Source: Stakelama flava
Lineage (GTDB): Bacteria; Pseudomonadota; Alphaproteobacteria; Sphingomonadales; Sphingomonadaceae
Assembly: GCF_019351405.1 (NCBI RefSeq)
Contig: NZ_JAHWZX010000010.1
Coordinates: 62,001-126,000 of the forward strand
Length of the DNA: 64,000 nt
Direction of reading: 5' to 3'
The notes beneath the pieces are model-generated. The model was not told the origin of the DNA. It saw nothing but the letters and a program-made list of their open reading frames with translations, and did no database searches. Shown here piece after piece: positions 55,819 to 64,000 of the stretch. The stretch's first letter is position 1. The number at the start of each line of letters is the position of its first letter. Position numbers and translations under genes: made by a program.

Positions 55819-56817
55819 CTAGCCGACCCTGTCGCCGACAAGTTTGCCCAGATCGGCTTCCGAGCGCGCGCCATAATGCGAGATGATCTCGCCCGCGCAG
55901 ATCGCGCCCATTTTCAGCGAATCCTTCACCGACTTGCCCTGCGCCTGACCGCGCAGGAACCCGGCTGCGAACAGGTCGCCCGCGCCGGTGGTATCAACAA
56001 CCTTGTCGATCGGTTCGGCGGCGACTTCGACCCGGTCGCCGTCCTTTACCGCGATCGCGCCCTTTTCGCTGCGCGTGGCGACCAGCAGTGGCACCTGCCC
56101 GGCGATCTTGTCGACGGCGGCATCGAAATCCTCGACCTGCGCCAGCGCCTGAAGCTCGTTTTCGTTGGCGAACAGGATGTCGATCAGCCCGTCGGCGATC
56201 AGCTTGCGGAAATCGTCGCCATGCCGGTCGATGCAGAAGGTATCCGACAACGTGAAGGCGACACGGCGGCCGGCCTTGCGCGCGATTTCGATCGCCCGGC
56301 GCATCGCCGCACGCGGTTCTTCGGGATCCCAAAGATAGCCTTCGAGATAGAGGATCTCGCCCTTCGCGATAAAATCGGCGTCGAGTGCCTCGGCTGGAAG
56401 AAATTGCGAGGCACCCAGAAAGGTGTTCATCGTGCGCTGCCCGTCGGGCGTCACGAAGATCAGGCAGCGCGCGGTGGTTGGTTCGCCGCTGCGCGCGGGC
56501 GTATCGAAATCGATGCCGACCGAGCGGATGTCGTGCGCAAAAATCTGCCCCAGTTCATCGTCGGCGACCTGGCCGATAAAGCCGCATTTCCCACCAAGCG
56601 ATGCGATGCCGGCGATGGTGTTCGCCGCCGAACCGCCCGAAATCTCTCGCCCCGGCCCCATTTTACCGTACAGCGCATCGGCCGCTTCGGGCTCAAAGAT
56701 AAGCTGCATCGACCCCTTGTTCATGCCTTCCTTCGTCAGAAAGGCATCGTCCGACTGGGCGATTACATCGACGATGGCATTGCCGATCGCCACGACATCA
56801 TAGCTTGCGCTGGTCAC
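55819..56817 (-). CDS. PfkB-family sugar/nucleoside kinase (adenosine-kinase-like)
   Basis: A 332-residue ribokinase-family kinase. GGSAANTIAGIASLGGKCGF is the substrate motif and VVDTTGAGDLFAAGFLRG the anion-hole and catalytic Asp motif. The pattern AIGNAIVDVIAQSDD at the start fits adenosine kinase and related proteins. GTG 56817 is chosen because AGGAG sits 6 bases upstream. Substrate is probably a nucleoside, but this is inference. Divergent from the EI24 gene. Confidence 0.9.
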   Translation of the reverse strand: MTSASYDVVAIGNAIVDVIAQSDDAFLTKEGMNKGSMQLIFEPEAADALYGKMGPGREISGGSAANTIAGIASLGGKCGFIGQVADDELGQIFAHDIRSVGIDFDTPARSGEPTTARCLIFVTPDGQRTMNTFLGASQFLPAEALDADFIAKGEILYLEGYLWDPEEPRAAMRRAIEIARKAGRRVAFTLSDTFCIDRHGDDFRKLIADGLIDILFANENELQALAQVEDFDAAVDKIAGQVPLLVATRSEKGAIAVKDGDRVEVAAEPIDKVVDTTGAGDLFAAGFLRGQAQGKSVKDSLKMGAICAGEIISHYGARSEADLGKLVGDRVG

Positions 56818-56931
56818 ATGGTTCTCCTGAAGAGGAATTCGAAAAAGTGCATTGCACGCGGGCCTAGGCGGCCCTCCTGCCGCTTGCAACCGCTGGACAC
56901 GCGGCGCGGGTCCGATACACCGCATATCCCG

Positions 56932-57615
56932 ATGATGCGTGCATTGTTCCTTTCGATCCGTCAGTTCGACGATCCGGCAGTCGCGCGCGTCTTCCTGAAA
57001 TCGTTTCTGCTGACGCTGCTGATCTTCGCGCTGTTCGGCGGCGCGCTGTGGTTCGGCATTGCGGGGGCAATGCAACGGCTGATCGGTGCAGGCGAGACAG
57101 CGTCGGGCATCGCCGCCATGACCGCGATGCTGGCCACGCTTGGTGCGGCCTGGCTGCTCTTCCGCGCCATTGCCATCGCGGTGCTCGGCCTTTTCGCCGA
57201 TGATATGGTGCGCGCAGTGGAGGCGAAACATTATCCGCGAATGCTGGCAAGCGCTCGCGACGTGCCGTTCGGCCGCGCCGCCGTTATGGGAATCTCCTCC
57301 GCACTACGGGCGATTGCCGCGAACCTGTTGCTGACGCCGCTCTATCTGCTGCTGCTGGCAACCGGCATTGGAACGGCTGCACTGTTTCTTGTCGTCAACG
57401 GATGCTTGCTTGGTCGCGATCTGGGCGACATGGTGGCCGCACGGCACCTGAATAAAGCGGCGATGCGTGACTGGCGCACGGCGACGCGATGGCCGCGCTT
57501 CGTCCTGGGACTTGCCGTGGCGGGGCTGCTCATGGTTCCGTTCGTCAATCTGGTCGCGCCGGTTCTGGGCGCGGCGATGGCAACCCATCTGTTTCACGGG
57601 AAGAGATACGCATGA
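56932..57615 (+). CDS. EI24-domain integral membrane protein
   Basis: A 227-residue membrane protein with four to six TMs (FLKSFLLTLLIFALFGGALW, AAWLLFRAIAIAVLGLFADD, LLTPLYLLLLATGIG, FVLGLAVAGLLMVPFVNLVA). The EI24/CysZ-like family block YLLLLATGIG then FLVVNGCLLGRDLGDMVAAR is present. CysZ homologues move sulphate, but this branch is not proven to. ATGA overlap with the next small lipoprotein. Confidence 0.82.
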   Translation: MMRALFLSIRQFDDPAVARVFLKSFLLTLLIFALFGGALWFGIAGAMQRLIGAGETASGIAAMTAMLATLGAAWLLFRAIAIAVLGLFADDMVRAVEAKHYPRMLASARDVPFGRAAVMGISSALRAIAANLLLTPLYLLLLATGIGTAALFLVVNGCLLGRDLGDMVAARHLNKAAMRDWRTATRWPRFVLGLAVAGLLMVPFVNLVAPVLGAAMATHLFHGKRYA

Positions 57616-57986
57616 AGGCTCAGGCGGCGATATTGGCAGGCGCGGTTCTGCTCGCGGGGTGCAGCGGCAGCATGATCCCCAGCGCCCGCCCCGAAATGGG
57701 TTCGGTCACGCCGACCGAAAGCGCGGCCGGGCTGGAACGGGTGATGGGCAAGGATGCGCGCGCGCTTCAGGCGCTGTTCGGCACGCCCGACGCCGATCAA
57801 ACCGAAGGCGTGGGGCGCAAATTGCAGTTCGGCAGCGATATCTGCGTGCTCGACGCCTATCTTTATCCCCCGCGCGGCGGCGGCGCGCCGATCGTCACCC
57901 ATATCGACGCGCGCCAGCGCAGCGGAGCGCCGATCGACCGGGCAAGCTGCGTCGCCGCGCTCACCCGGCGGCGCGGCGGGAAGTAG
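57612..57986 (+). CDS. Small putative lipoprotein
   Basis: A 124-residue protein with signal MKAQAAILAGAVLLAGC, a good lipobox. The rest is one small domain: GLERVMGKDARALQALFGTP, LQFGSDICVLDAYLYPPRGG and two Cys that may pair (DICVLD and ASCVAAL). It recalls SmpA/OmlA-like envelope proteins in size and the ALFGTP segment, but that match is weak. Its ATG overlaps the EI24 stop. Confidence 0.75.
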   Translation: MKAQAAILAGAVLLAGCSGSMIPSARPEMGSVTPTESAAGLERVMGKDARALQALFGTPDADQTEGVGRKLQFGSDICVLDAYLYPPRGGGAPIVTHIDARQRSGAPIDRASCVAALTRRRGGK

Positions 57987-58000
57987 TCACCCCCTCCCCG

Positions 58001-59176
58001 CTACAGCGCCTGCCCAGCCGCCCAGCCACTTGCCCATGCCCATTGGAAATTATAGCCGCCCAGCCAGCCGGTAACGTCCACCGCCTCGCCCACCCCATAC
58101 AGCCCCGGCACCTTGCGCGCCTCCATCGTCTTTGACGACAGCCCGGCGGTGTCGATGCCGCCCACCGTCACCTCCGCCTTGGCAAAGCCTTCGCTGCCGT
58201 TTGGCACGAAGCGCCAGTCGGAGAGCTGCCGTCCTGCATCGGCAAGCGCGCGGTCCTTCTGATCGGCAAGGCCGCCCTCCAGCGTCAGCCGCCCGGCAAG
58301 CGCGGCGGCCAGCCGATCGGGAAGCACCCCGCCCAGAAGCTGGCGAAGCGACATGCGCGGTTTCTCCCGCTTCATCGCGACCAGCCAGTCCGCGCCATGT
58401 CCGGGCAGGAAATCGATACCGATCGGCTGGCCCGGATACCAATAGGACGAGATTTGCAGGATCGCCGGGCCGGAAAGCCCGCGATGGGTGAACAGCGCGG
58501 CTTCGGCAAACGCCGCCTTGCCGCAGCGCGCGATGACGGGCGCGGAAACCCCCGACAGGTCGCGAAACAGCGCCTCCTCCCCCGGTAGGGTCAGCGGGAC
58601 CAGCGCGGGGCGCGGTTCGACCACCTTCAGCCCGAATCGGCGGGCAAGATCATAGGCAAAGCCGCTCGCACCCATTTTGGGGATCGACGGCCCGCCGGTG
58701 GCGATCACCAGCGCGGGCGCTTCGGCCACGCGTCCGCCATGCGTCACCCGGTATCGGCCATCGCTGTGCACGACATCGGTAATCGGCGCGGACACGCGCA
58801 GCGTCACCGCGCCCGCGTCACACTGGTCGAGCAGCATGGCGACGATCTGCCGAGCCGACCCGTCGCAAAAAAGCTGGCCCAGCGTCTTTTCGTGCCACGC
58901 GATAGCGTAACGATCAACCAGCGCCAGAAAGTCCTTTGCCGTGTATCGGCCGAGCGCCGATTTCATGAAATGCGGGTTTCGGGAAAGATAGCGGTCGGGC
59001 GCGACGCCCAGATTGGTGAAATTGCATCGTCCGCCGCCGGAAATCAGGATTTTCTTCCCCGGCGCGTCGGCATGGTCGATGACGAGCACGCGGCGCCCGC
59101 GCTGCCCGGCGGTGGCGGCGCACATCAGCCCCGCCCCGCCCGCTCCCAGGACGATCGCATCGAAATGCTCGCTCAT
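58001..59176 (-). CDS. BaiN/HI0933-family flavoprotein
   Basis: A 391-residue NAD(P)/FAD-dependent oxidoreductase. FAD motif [33 protein letters not shown] (family-specific), [20 protein letters not shown] and [20 protein letters not shown] at the end. The physiological reaction of chromosomal members is unknown; BaiN reduces bile acids. ATG 59176 overlaps the queG stop (ATGA), so they are cotranscribed and queG comes first. Confidence 0.92.
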   Translation of the reverse strand: MSEHFDAIVLGAGGAGLMCAATAGQRGRRVLVIDHADAPGKKILISGGGRCNFTNLGVAPDRYLSRNPHFMKSALGRYTAKDFLALVDRYAIAWHEKTLGQLFCDGSARQIVAMLLDQCDAGAVTLRVSAPITDVVHSDGRYRVTHGGRVAEAPALVIATGGPSIPKMGASGFAYDLARRFGLKVVEPRPALVPLTLPGEEALFRDLSGVSAPVIARCGKAAFAEAALFTHRGLSGPAILQISSYWYPGQPIGIDFLPGHGADWLVAMKREKPRMSLRQLLGGVLPDRLAAALAGRLTLEGGLADQKDRALADAGRQLSDWRFVPNGSEGFAKAEVTVGGIDTAGLSSKTMEARKVPGLYGVGEAVDVTGWLGGYNFQWAWASGWAAGQAL

Positions 59177-60216
59177 CCGCCGAGCCGTTCCAGTGCCCAG
59201 TGCGCCGCTTCGCCGACCACCGGATCGGGATCGTCCAGCAGCGCGCGGACCGGTGGGCCAAGTGCCGGGTCGCCGCTGTTCCCCGCCGCGATCAGGCAAT
59301 TGCGCACCATCCGGTCGCGCCCGATCCGCTTGATCGGCGAGCCTGAAAACACTTCCCGAAAACCCGCATCGTCAAGCGCAAGCAGCGCGGCGAGCGACGG
59401 CGCGGTCAGCTCGCCACGCGGCAGGAAGGCGCGGTTTCGCGCCGCAGCGCGGGCGAACTTGTTCCACGGACACACCGCCAGGCAATCGTCACAGCCATAG
59501 ATACGATTGCCGATCGCTTCGCGAAATTCGTGCGGGATCGGCCCCTTATGCTCGATGGTGAGGTACGAGATGCAACGGCGCGCATCGAGTTGATAGGGCG
59601 CGGGAAAAGCGTCGGTGGGACAGGCATCCTGACACGCCCGGCAAGATCCGCACGAATCGCGGCCCGGCTTTTCAGGCGCAAGGTCGAGCGTGGTGTAGAT
59701 CGCGCCGAGGAACAGCCAGCTGCCATGGTCGCGGCTGACCAGATTGGTGTGCTTACCCTGCCAGCCCAGCCCTGCCGCTTCGGACAGCGGCTTTTCCATC
59801 ACCGGTGCGGTGTCGACGAACACCTTCAATTCGCCGCCCGCTTCGGCGACCAGCCAGCGGCCGAGCGCCTTAAGCGCCTTTTTCACCACATCATGATAAT
59901 CGCGACCCTGCGCATAGACCGAAATCCGTCCGCGCTCAGGCACCGTTTCCAGCGCAAAAGGATCGATGCCCGGGGCATAGCTCATCCCCAGCGCGATGAC
60001 CGAACGGACATCGGGCCACAGCCCGACGGGATTTTCGCGGTGATGCGCGCGGCTTTCCATCCAGATCATGTCGCCATGCCGCCCCGCCTCCAACCATTGG
60101 CGAAGCCGCTCGGCCGTTTTGGGCGTAGTATCGGCACGCGCGAAGCCGCACGCGACGAAACCAAGCTCGCGCGCCTTTTCTTTTATGCGGTCTTCCAGCA
60201 CCTTGTCTTCGCTCAC
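59173..60216 (-). CDS. queG: Epoxyqueuosine reductase QueG
   Basis: Final step of queuosine synthesis, a cobalamin and iron-sulphur enzyme. 347 residues. The two [4Fe-4S] motifs [16 protein letters not shown] and [14 protein letters not shown] are intact, with a further Cys in [10 protein letters not shown]. The N-terminal half ([15 protein letters not shown] and [10 protein letters not shown]) is typical. C-terminal region resembles HEAT-like repeats. GTG start 60216. Complements tgt at 34501. Confidence 0.97.
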   Translation of the reverse strand: MSEDKVLEDRIKEKARELGFVACGFARADTTPKTAERLRQWLEAGRHGDMIWMESRAHHRENPVGLWPDVRSVIALGMSYAPGIDPFALETVPERGRISVYAQGRDYHDVVKKALKALGRWLVAEAGGELKVFVDTAPVMEKPLSEAAGLGWQGKHTNLVSRDHGSWLFLGAIYTTLDLAPEKPGRDSCGSCRACQDACPTDAFPAPYQLDARRCISYLTIEHKGPIPHEFREAIGNRIYGCDDCLAVCPWNKFARAAARNRAFLPRGELTAPSLAALLALDDAGFREVFSGSPIKRIGRDRMVRNCLIAAGNSGDPALGPPVRALLDDPDPVVGEAAHWALERLGG

Positions 60217-60320
60217 GCTGCCCCGCTACCACGGGTGGCGGGGCAAATGTATCTTTGCGACGAAGCGTTGCCACGCGCGGCGAAGCGATGGCAAGCGGTG
60301 ACAGGGGGCGGCAGCCGGAA

Positions 60321-61238
60321 ATGGTTCAGGAACTCGCGCTCGAAGCGCACGGGCTGGTCAAGAAATTCGGCGGAAAGCGCGTCGTTCAGGGAATCGATCT
60401 CGCCGTGCCGAAGGGCGCGATCTACGGCGTTCTAGGCCCCAATGGCGCGGGCAAGACGACGACGCTTCGCATGCTGCTGGGCATTATCGAACCCGATGAA
60501 GGGCACCGCACACTGCTGGGCAATGATTCGCCGCGCGAGATCAGCGACGAGGTGGGGTATCTTCCCGAAGAGCGCGGCCTGTATCCGGGCATGAAGTGCA
60601 AGGATGCGATCGCGTTCATGGGTGCGCTGCGCGGGCTCGACTGGAAAACCGGACGCGCGCGGGCGGTGGAGTTGATGACGGCGGCGGGGCTGGGCCACGC
60701 GCCCGACATGAAAATCCGCAAATTGTCGAAGGGCATGGCGCAGCTTGTCCAGTTGCTGGGATCGGTCGTCCACCGGCCGCGCTTCATCGTGCTCGACGAA
60801 CCGTTTTCCGGCCTCGATCCGGTCAATCAGGAACGGCTCGAAGCGCTTATCCTGGGCGAACGCGATCGCGGCGCGACGATTCTGTTTTCCACGCACATCA
60901 TGGCGCATGCCGAACGGCTGTGCGACCGGCTCTGCGTGATCGCCGACGGCCAGCGCCGGTTCGAAGGCACGGTCGCCGATGCGCGCGCGCTGCTGCCGAT
61001 GAAAGTATTCTATGAACCGCACCATGAAGGTGCCGATATCGCGGCGACCCTGCCCGGCGATGCCGTGCGCGAAGCCGATGGCTGGCGCTTCACCCTGCCC
61101 GAAGAGGGGATCGAACAGTTGCTGGTCCGCCTGATCGAGGCGGGGCACGGCATATCAGGGCTGTCGATCGAACGACCCGGCCTGCATGACGCCTTTGTTC
61201 AGATCGTCGGACGCAAGGCGGCGGAGGAAATGGCATGA
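60321..61238 (+). CDS. ABC transporter ATP-binding protein (NatA/drug-exporter type)
   Basis: A 305-residue ATPase. Walker A GPNGAGKTTTL, signature variant RKLSKGMAQLVQLLG, Walker B FIVLDEPFSGLDP, and a His switch in FSTHIMAHAE. The C-terminal ~85 residues are the DUF4162-like extension common in exporters. Overlaps the permease gene by 4 bases (ATGA). ATG 60321 fits the family; ATG 60288 is an alternative. Exported substrate unknown. Confidence 0.92.
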   Translation: MVQELALEAHGLVKKFGGKRVVQGIDLAVPKGAIYGVLGPNGAGKTTTLRMLLGIIEPDEGHRTLLGNDSPREISDEVGYLPEERGLYPGMKCKDAIAFMGALRGLDWKTGRARAVELMTAAGLGHAPDMKIRKLSKGMAQLVQLLGSVVHRPRFIVLDEPFSGLDPVNQERLEALILGERDRGATILFSTHIMAHAERLCDRLCVIADGQRRFEGTVADARALLPMKVFYEPHHEGADIAATLPGDAVREADGWRFTLPEEGIEQLLVRLIEAGHGISGLSIERPGLHDAFVQIVGRKAAEEMA

Positions 61239-62485
61239 AATCGACCTGGCGGATGATCCGCGACACCCTGACCATCGCGCGGCGCGACTTCACCGCAATC
61301 GTCGCGACACCGACGTTCCTGCTGTTCCTCTTTGCCCCGGTCCTGATGTTCGGTTTCGGAGCGATCGGCGGCATGGGCGGCGCGATGGTCGGCAAGAACG
61401 CCGATGCCAAACAGCGGATCTATGCCGTGCTGGGCAGCGATGAAGCGCGCGACTTCACCGCGACCGACATCCGGTTGCGCGACCTGTTCGGGGAAAAATC
61501 GACGCCCCCCGAACTAATCACGCTCGCGCCCGAAGCCGATCCCGCGAAGCAGGCGCGCACGCTCCTCGATCAGGAGGATCATGACGTCCCGGCGGTGCTG
61601 TACGGCCCGCTGGAACATCCCACCATCCTGAAGCGCAACGCCGAATCGTCGAGCGCAAGCTATCTCGCCGAAGTGGCCGAACAGACGGCACGCGCAAGGG
61701 CGGGCGGGTTCGACCGGCCGCTCACCCATCCCGATTTCGTGCGAATAGCGCGCGAGGGGAGTTCGATCGGCGGCACATCGGCCACCGGCGTCTTCGCGGT
61801 CACCATCCTGTTCGTTCTCACGCTGATGCTGTCGGGCCAGACGGTGGGCACCATGGCGGAGGAGCGGTCGAACAAGGTAATCGAGATACTCGCCGCCTCG
61901 GTTCGCCTGGAAAGCGTGTTTCTGGGCAAGCTGATCGGCATGTTCGGCGTGGCGATGGTCTTTATCGCCTTTTGGGGCGGGCTGGCCGGACTGATGACCG
62001 CATTCCTGCCGGGTGAGGCCTTTGCGAAGGCGGACGAGATGCGGCCCGTAATCGGCATCATCCCCTTCGCGATCCTGTTCCTCGTCTATTTCACCATGGC
62101 CTATCTGCTGCTGGGCGCGGTGTTTCTGGGCGTAGGAGCGCAGGCATCGACCCCGCGCGAAATCCAGATGCTTTCGCTGCCCATCACCATTTTCCAGATG
62201 GCGATGCTCGGCCTCGCCTCCGCCTCTGTCGCGCTGCCCGATCAGACGGTATCGCTGATCGCGCGGGTTTTCCCGTTCAGTTCGCCCTTCGCAATGCTTG
62301 GCTATGCCGCGCGGGAGGCGGCGATCTGGCCGCATGTGCTGGCGCTTGGCTGGCAATTGCTGTGGGTGGCGCTGTCGATCGCGCTGGGCGCGCGCTTCTT
62401 TCGCATCGGCGTGCTGAAATCGGCCGGGGCGAAACCACGCTGGCGGCGTAAGCGCGACGCGGAGATCGCCGAGACGAGCGTGTGA
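61235..62485 (+). CDS. ABC-2 type permease (NatB-like)
   Basis: A 416-residue permease. First TM at about 28-50, a large periplasmic loop to residue ~185, then five TMs in the second half. MSGQTVGTMAEERSNKVIEI (sequence here LSGQTVGTMAEERSNKVIEI) with LAASVRLESVFLGKLIGMFG is the ABC-2/NatB signature. Ends in a basic tail. Partner of the ATPase just upstream; one operon. Confidence 0.92.
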   Translation: MKSTWRMIRDTLTIARRDFTAIVATPTFLLFLFAPVLMFGFGAIGGMGGAMVGKNADAKQRIYAVLGSDEARDFTATDIRLRDLFGEKSTPPELITLAPEADPAKQARTLLDQEDHDVPAVLYGPLEHPTILKRNAESSSASYLAEVAEQTARARAGGFDRPLTHPDFVRIAREGSSIGGTSATGVFAVTILFVLTLMLSGQTVGTMAEERSNKVIEILAASVRLESVFLGKLIGMFGVAMVFIAFWGGLAGLMTAFLPGEAFAKADEMRPVIGIIPFAILFLVYFTMAYLLLGAVFLGVGAQASTPREIQMLSLPITIFQMAMLGLASASVALPDQTVSLIARVFPFSSPFAMLGYAAREAAIWPHVLALGWQLLWVALSIALGARFFRIGVLKSAGAKPRWRRKRDAEIAETSV

Positions 62486-62646
62486 TACCGGCGGCGGGCA
62501 GGCTGAATTTGCCAGATCAGGCCCGGTTCAGGCGCGATAGGGTATCGCACGACGAAACGGTTCGCCCCTCGCCGCGGCCGGGCGTGCATCCATTGCCCCG
62601 TCCGAAGCGTATCGGGGCAACCATGCTCTTGCAGGAAGGATGACGC

Positions 62647-63132
62647 ATGACCCCCGATCGCCGACAGTTTCTGGGCTTTACCGGAATCGGCCTTGCCGCG
62701 CTGACGACGGGATGTTCCGCCGGAGAGAGCCGCGCAGCCGAGACGTTCCCGCTCAACCTTTCGCGCGAACAGTGGAAGAAGCGCCTGACGCCGACCCAGT
62801 TCCGCATCCTTCGGGAAGCAGGAACCGAACGCCCCTTTTCCAGTCCGCTCAACGATGAACATCGCAGCGGAACCTTTATCTGCGCCGGGTGCGACCAGCC
62901 GCTCTATTCCTCGAAAACCAAGTTTGAGAGCGGCACCGGCTGGCCCAGTTTCTACGCGCCGCTGAAAGGCGCGGTGGTCACCCGCACCGATCGGTCGCTG
63001 GGCATGGCGCGCACCGAAGTGTTGTGCAGCCGCTGCGGCGGGCATCTTGGCCATGTCTTCAACGACGGGCCGAAGCCCACGGGAAAACGTTATTGCATGA
63101 ACGGTGCGGCGATGAAGTTCCGGGCCGCATAG
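62647..63132 (+). CDS. msrB: Peptide methionine-(R)-sulfoxide reductase, exported
   Basis: Repairs R-methionine sulfoxide. 161 residues. The leader MTPDRRQFLGFTGIGLAALT carries a twin-arginine-type RRQFLG motif and ends at TTGC, a lipobox-like Cys, so this form is probably periplasmic or lipid-anchored, unlike the usual cytosolic MsrB. The catalytic Cys is in RYCMNGAAM; zinc pairs are CAGC and CSRC; GTGWPSF is conserved. Single gene. Confidence 0.93.
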   Translation: MTPDRRQFLGFTGIGLAALTTGCSAGESRAAETFPLNLSREQWKKRLTPTQFRILREAGTERPFSSPLNDEHRSGTFICAGCDQPLYSSKTKFESGTGWPSFYAPLKGAVVTRTDRSLGMARTEVLCSRCGGHLGHVFNDGPKPTGKRYCMNGAAMKFRAA

Positions 63133-63181
63133 CCCGTATGCTTCACGCCGGCGGCGGGGATTCGGCCCGCTTTGGCCGCAA

Positions 63182-63736
63182 TCAGTTGGTGAGCGCGACC
63201 AGATGCTCGGCGGTGTGATCTACCGGCTGACGCGGCAGCGCGGCATAGGGGAGCGCCTTTTCCGCGTCGGTCGCGTCGGGAACCGATACGGGATAGATGA
63301 AGCCGTTCACCGGATAGGTCGTCGCGCCCAGATCATCGATCGGCGCATACCATACCTTCACCTCGCTCCAGTCATTGTCGGGCGAAACGTCGATGGCCTT
63401 TACATCATGCTCGACACCGCCCGGTTTCGACCAGTTGGCGTGGGTGAGCAGCACTTCGCGGCTGTTCACCACCTGCGACACCATGGCGACATGACCGAGA
63501 TGCATCTTGCCGACCGGGGCGAAAGACATGACCGCGCCGACATGCGGGGTGTTGCCGCGCTCGTACACGCCGGCGGCCTGTTTCCACCAGGTGAGCGCAT
63601 CGCCATGAATGTTGATGCCCGACATTTCGCGGGCAAAGGGCACGCATTGCCAGAATCTGGCCTGGGCCGGTGCCACCGTCGCCAGGCAAAGCAATCCCGT
63701 CAGCGCGAAACGCGCCGCAAAGCGTCCTAAATTCAT
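63182..63736 (-). CDS. Secreted CHAP-domain peptidoglycan-type amidase/peptidase
   Basis: A 184-residue exported protein with signal (LTGLLCLATVAPAQA) then a CHAP domain starting FWQCVPFAREMSG, where Cys is the nucleophile and the family N-terminal motif sits. The His is in MHLGHVAMVSQ; the final polar residue near LTHANWSK. CHAP proteins cleave peptidoglycan cross-links; substrate is not shown. ATG 63736 is preferred (MNLGRF) after GGGGGG by 8 bases. The upstream region 63737-63793 carries its own short promoter region. Confidence 0.88.
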   Translation of the reverse strand: MNLGRFAARFALTGLLCLATVAPAQARFWQCVPFAREMSGINIHGDALTWWKQAAGVYERGNTPHVGAVMSFAPVGKMHLGHVAMVSQVVNSREVLLTHANWSKPGGVEHDVKAIDVSPDNDWSEVKVWYAPIDDLGATTYPVNGFIYPVSVPDATDAEKALPYAALPRQPVDHTAEHLVALTN

Positions 63737-63793
63737 GTGTTTTGCCCCCCACGGCAATGATCAGGTGATGTCTGCTAAGCAGACCCTTAGGAC

Positions 63794-63852
63794 AAAAAAA
63801 ACCCCCGCCCACGGTTCAACGGAACCAATTCCGACGAAACGTGTTGCGGGGG
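63794..63852 (-). terminator. Terminator of the gene at the right window edge
   Basis: On the minus strand CCCCCGC (63852-63846) pairs with GCGGGGG (63808-63802) around a loop that itself contains small hairpins, and is followed by eight T (A-run 63794-63801). It lies after the minus-strand gene that ends at 63881. Confidence 0.8.
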
Positions 63853-63880
63853 CGATGACTGGCCCGAATGAACGGAACGC

Positions 63881-64000
63881 TCAGCCCTGATCGGGCGTCC
63901 AGCCGACGATCCGGTCCACCGTGCCGGTGGTGACCGAATGATAGCCGGGGCGCGCCATGGCATAGATTCGCCGCGCGATCGGCTTTCCCCAGTTGTCTTC
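63881..64000 (-). CDS. C-terminal end of an unidentified gene, cut by window end
   Basis: The minus strand is open for 39 codons from the window edge and ends at TGA 63883-63881. Visible residues include EDNWGKPIARRIYAMARP and HSVTTGTVDRIVGWTPDQ. The frame is open, ends well before a strong terminator and has GC-typical codon use. Too short to name a family. Confidence 0.6.
   Translation of the reverse strand, partial: EDNWGKPIARRIYAMARPGYHSVTTGTVDRIVGWTPDQG

Noticed and set aside
55819..56817. Naming the PfkB gene as a specific adenosine kinase
   Set aside because: The ribokinase motifs are clear but residues that decide between adenosine, ribose and other substrates cannot be judged by eye, so the symbol is left empty.

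Overview
This window looks like chromosome from a Sphingomonadaceae-type alphaproteobacterium. The evidence is high GC with strong codon bias; split glycine-cleavage P-protein behind a tandem glycine riboswitch; the ispH-thrB-rnhA cluster; glyQ-glyS-ppdK; an alphaproteobacterial ATP12 chaperone and SspB; and short palindromic repeats of the kind seen between sphingomonad genes. Species cannot be named from sequence reading alone. No rRNA, tRNA, CRISPR, insertion sequence, integrase or prophage was recognised. The content is mostly core metabolism plus one accessory surface-appendage locus.

Layout. 1-3145 (minus): gcvT-gcvH-gcvPA behind a tandem glycine riboswitch. 3235-6949: a lipoprotein, the ispH-thrB-rnhA operon, and two small unknowns, one with a Cys-rich motif. 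7117-12809: an exported GH92 mannosidase facing a three-gene minus-strand operon (lysophospholipase-like, DauA-like flavoenzyme, aldo/keto reductase). 12859-19951: tad/cpa pilus genes cpaA-B-C-D-E and tadB-tadC, without the CpaF/TadA ATPase or a pilin. 20340-27092 (minus): glyQ, glyS, ppdK and a chorismate-lyase-like gene. glyS carries palindromic repeats read in frame and two AT-richer patches. 27322-31567: two TraB/GumN paralogues, then rplY-pth and a fructosamine-kinase-family gene. 31632-36952: an AT-richer exported unknown, an M1 peptidase, tgt, and a SleB-type wall hydrolase. 37005-42183 (minus): a GNAT-nitrilase fusion, recN, bamD and small proteins. 42278-46168: a lipoprotein, then crcB-rluC-like-gph-orf-atp12, in which all four junctions are 4-base overlaps. 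46199-49310 (minus): gmk, a small glycine-rich protein, fumC, sspB. 49386-53964: hisB-yciI-hisH-hisA-hisF, two tiny membrane-linked proteins (one PEP-CTERM), hisE and a HIT protein. 54058-64000: an amino-acid permease, a PfkB kinase, an EI24 protein, BaiN-like and QueG, an ABC-2 exporter, a Tat/lipoprotein-type MsrB, a CHAP protein and an unidentified gene cut by the window end.

How the genes work together. The gcv operon degrades glycine under its own glycine-sensing RNA. GlyQ/GlyS also use glycine. Tgt and QueG catalyse the first-base exchange and last step of queuosine tRNA modification, although they lie 25 kb apart. hisB/H/A/F/E cover the middle of histidine synthesis, so hisG, hisD and hisC must be elsewhere. 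rplY-pth supports translation. The tad genes supply the prepilin peptidase, secretin and inner-membrane platform of a Flp-type pilus whose motor and pilin are not here. I see no clear new multi-gene defence or secretion system. The most unusual signals are the glyS mosaic with in-frame palindromes, the motor-less tad locus, a Cys4-type mini-protein and a minimal PEP-CTERM protein.
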